NCBI GenBank assembly: GCA_914767715.1 | Contig: OU612075.1 | Location: 20,646,001-20,710,000 of the forward strand | DNA length: 64,000 nucleotides | From: Membranipora membranacea | Lineage: Eukaryota > Bryozoa > Gymnolaemata > Cheilostomatida > Membraniporidae | Direction of reading: 5' to 3' | Shown here: piece by piece, positions 61,402 to 64,000 of the stretch | Layout: every line of letters starts with the position of its first letter | Position numbering within the stretch: position 1 is the first letter of the stretch | Translations under genes and position numbers: made by a program | The notes under the pieces: model-generated | What the model saw: only the letters and a program-made list of their open reading frames with translations | Told to the model about the DNA's origin: nothing | Database searches by the model: none

Positions 61402-63490
61402 TTGTGGTTTCCAAATACATTTGAAGGTCCTACCAGTCAAATATATGAGATTTACATTCATCATAAAGCTGACGCTGAAAAATTCAGGGATCATATGAGC
61501 GTAACATGTGACAAACTCTCCCAAATGAACGATGTTGAGAAAATGTGGGATATTTTCTCTACCACCTTTAGGGAGGCTATTGAACTTTCAGTCCCGAAGC
61601 AAACAGTGAAAATAAGAAGGGAGGACCAGCCCCCCTGGTTCAACCGAAAGGCCAAAAAGCTCCACAACACACAACAAGCTCTCTATAAGAAATTCAAGGA
61701 TACCGGAAATCCCTATTTTGCTCAAAGGCACTTAGAGCAAAGGCGTGAAAACAAAAAGGCTTTCAGGCAAATCAAGCGTAAATATATCGAGGATAAGATC
61801 TGCAAACCACTTGAAAAGGGTAATAGCAAGCCTTTCTACAAGCACCTACGACAGAAGCAAAAACACCAGCACCCACTAGCAACCATCAAACCAAAAAATG
61901 GCACAATAGTATCAGACAGTCTCAAATGCGCTGAAACTCTGAATGAATACTTCCAGAGTCAGTTCTGTACAAGTGAAAGTATAACAGGCCTTCCATTAAT
62001 TCCGACTGATAACTGTTCCATCGAAATTCAGCCTGAAGGGATAAAAAAACTAATACACGATCTGAAAAACAATAAGTCCCCTGGGCCTGATCATATCAGA
62101 AAGTGTGAGCTACTTGTGGATTCTGTCATGGTAGCCAAATGTCTAGCATACATATTTCAGGCATCAATAGACACGGGTGTGCTGCCGACACAGTGGAAAA
62201 CTGCTTACATTACGCCAGTCCACAAAAAGGGTGCACCGGAAGAGCCATCAAACTACCGTCCAATATCGCTGACATGCATACCATGCAAAATCCTTGAGCA
62301 TATTTTTCTACATTACCTCAACAAAACACAAGACAGTATACAATATAATCGACAACATGGGTTTAGGAAAGGGCTCGGATTCGAAACCCAATTGTGTGCC
62401 ACCTACCACGATTTAGCCAAAGCTATAGAAAAAGGTTACACTGTGCACGGGTTAATCCTAGACTTCCGGAAAGCATTTGACAAGGTCCCCCATAATTTAC
62501 TCATGCAAAAGATTTGGCGCATTGACGGCATACACCCAAACATTGTGAACTGGATCCAGAGTTTTCTTGCTCAGAGAAGCCAGAGGGTTGCAGTACGAGG
62601 AACACTATCACCAGACCTATCGGTAACTTCAGGAGTGCCACAGGGCTCAGTGCTAGGCCCACGTTATTCCTGATATACATAAACGATTTACCAGAAGTTG
62701 CTACGTGTGGAGTGAGTTTGTATGCTGACGATACCCTTCTTTACTCAGAGGTGAAAAATGATGGAGATAGGTTCCGCTTCCAGGCAAATATTAACGCTTT
62801 GCACAAATGGTCTAGCGAGTGGAAAATGCCGTTCCACACTGATAAGTGTGAAGTTATCACATTTAGCAAAGGACCAACAGCAACTCCGCAGTACTCCCTC
62901 GGAAATAGTCCTCTTGAATGTGTTGACCAAACCACGTACCTCGGCATACAAATGCAATGAAACCTGAAGTTTGACAAGCATATAGCGTCCAAAATAAAGA
63001 GCGCATCGAAAATTCTTGGCTGTGTAAAATACTCTCTTCATGAAGCGTCCGAGAGAGGCAAGTTGCTTGCATATACCAGTCTCTGCCGGCTAATCCTTGA
63101 GTATGGTGATACCCTTTGGGACCCATCTGACAATACTACCAGCGATGCTATAGAACATGTGCAATCCCAAGCAGTGCGCTTTATCAAAAACATCAAAGGT
63201 AGACGCGGAGTAACTGAAGGGCGAGAGCAACTTGAACTAAAACCGATAAGAGACAGGCGAAAATCACACAGGCTGTCCTTACTGATGAGAATACTCTCAG
63301 AGGAAATCAGACCCTTGCCTCAGCATATGATGAGCTGGTTAACAGTAGAAGCCAGACAACTATGATTACACGAGCTGCTAACAGAGGGGAACCAACCTCA
63401 ATATATGCCTCGAGTCAGACATATTACAACAGCTTCCTTCCGCGTAGTGTGAGGGATCTAAGACTAGGGTCAAATAACACTCAACAATAA
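61402..63490 (+). mobile_element. 5'-truncated, mutated non-LTR retrotransposon (CR1/Jockey-type reverse transcriptase)
   Basis: The frame from 61402 covers the linker and reverse transcriptase fingers and palm: PLGFQ-like region, NNKSPGPD, YRPISLT, KAFDKV and GVPQGSVLGP. It loses frame by a 1-bp deletion at about 62661-62664; the next frame resumes with LFLIYINDLPE and the catalytic YADD. A TGA at 62958-62960 replaces a Trp codon. Another 1-bp deletion near 63305 shifts the frame again before the C-terminal SFLPRSVRDL tail and stop at 63488-63490. The N-terminal endonuclease is absent. The copy is therefore dead by several lesions and 5'-truncated. It stands head to head with POLA1, about 670 bp from its start codon. 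Clade assignment is from motif style only. Confidence 0.88.
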
Positions 63491-64000
63491 GCAGCTATCG
63501 CTGCCACGCTGAAATTACACTGACGAAAGAGGCACTCCCTGTTTGCACCGTTATGTGATTTTGAGTGTTCTATATTCCACGAGGTTAGTTACAAGGTGAG
63601 TTACTAGCAGCCCATTTTTGTAATGTCACAACCGCCAGCGATGCAACGCCTCTGTTCAACCAATCGCAGGCCTGCTGAGCTGCTACTCAACAAAAGAGAA
63701 AATACAAATTCCACCTAGAGCTAAAGCCAAGCTGTTGCGTTGGTGAGTTGTAGAAAACTATGAAAATGGTGAAGATTTCCGTAAAACACTTACATCTAGC
63801 TTTCAATGCATCTTTTGTATCCGCTACGCGGTATATCCACAGAAGTAGCAGATACAATTCATGGTATTGCTGCAGCCTCTAGTGTGGGTGAGTGTGTTTT
63901 TATCCATACAGCAGCCATTGGCAGAATTTACTAATTATTACGAACTATAAAATCAATGTTGTTCAATGCGTTATAGTTTTAATGCCGATTTGTTGTCACA
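63491..64000. other. Terminal stretch without recognised features
   Basis: This may include the LINE 3' UTR just after the stop codon. No gene, RNA or clear repeat is recognised up to the window end. Confidence 0.4.

Overview
The window looks like nuclear DNA of an animal, AT-rich, with spliceosomal introns (GT..AG), a U2 snRNA gene, non-LTR retrotransposon relics, tRNA-derived SINEs and many short inverted-repeat transposons. The genes recognised (DNA polymerase alpha catalytic subunit, a semaphorin, and proteins ending in a domain like that of sponge short-chain collagen C4) point to an early-branching marine invertebrate. A sponge fits best, but the sequence alone does not prove this.

Layout. 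From 1 to 7.9 kb there is no host gene that I can support, only transposon relics and palindromes. From 7.9 to 36.6 kb, on the minus strand, lies a tandem array of four related genes (A 7921-13350, B 15439-19636, C 22344-26699, D 29258-36603). Joining exons by splice sites and phase gives intact reading frames for A (354 aa), C (371 aa) and D (375 aa); B is broken. Each intact protein has a short cytoplasmic N-terminus, one transmembrane helix, a stalk, an R-x-K-R furin-type site, a linker (a Gly/Asn-alternating tract in C and D, weak in A), and a cysteine-rich C-terminal domain resembling the non-collagenous domain of short-chain collagens. I find no Gly-X-Y collagen helix. C and D arose by a recent tandem duplication that included their 3' flanks, and D carries a patch that matches A instead of C.

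From 38.1 to 60.7 kb, also on the minus strand, is a complete POLA1 gene: 33 coding exons whose lengths sum to 4521 nt (1506 aa), with all phases consistent. Its introns hold other units: an intronless semaphorin gene on the plus strand (intron 27), a large minisatellite (intron 27), a U2 snRNA gene (intron 26), a TTAA-flanked MITE (intron 26), a tRNA-derived SINE (intron 17) and a (GGT)n microsatellite (intron 32). From 61.4 to 63.5 kb, head to head with POLA1, is a 5'-truncated and mutated non-LTR retrotransposon.

Functionally, POLA1 (replication) and U2 (splicing) are housekeeping units. The semaphorin and the four-gene array encode predicted secreted or membrane-anchored extracellular proteins. 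The most unusual system here is the array: a family of predicted sheddable type II membrane proteins in which a short-chain-collagen C-terminal domain sits on a non-collagenous linker.
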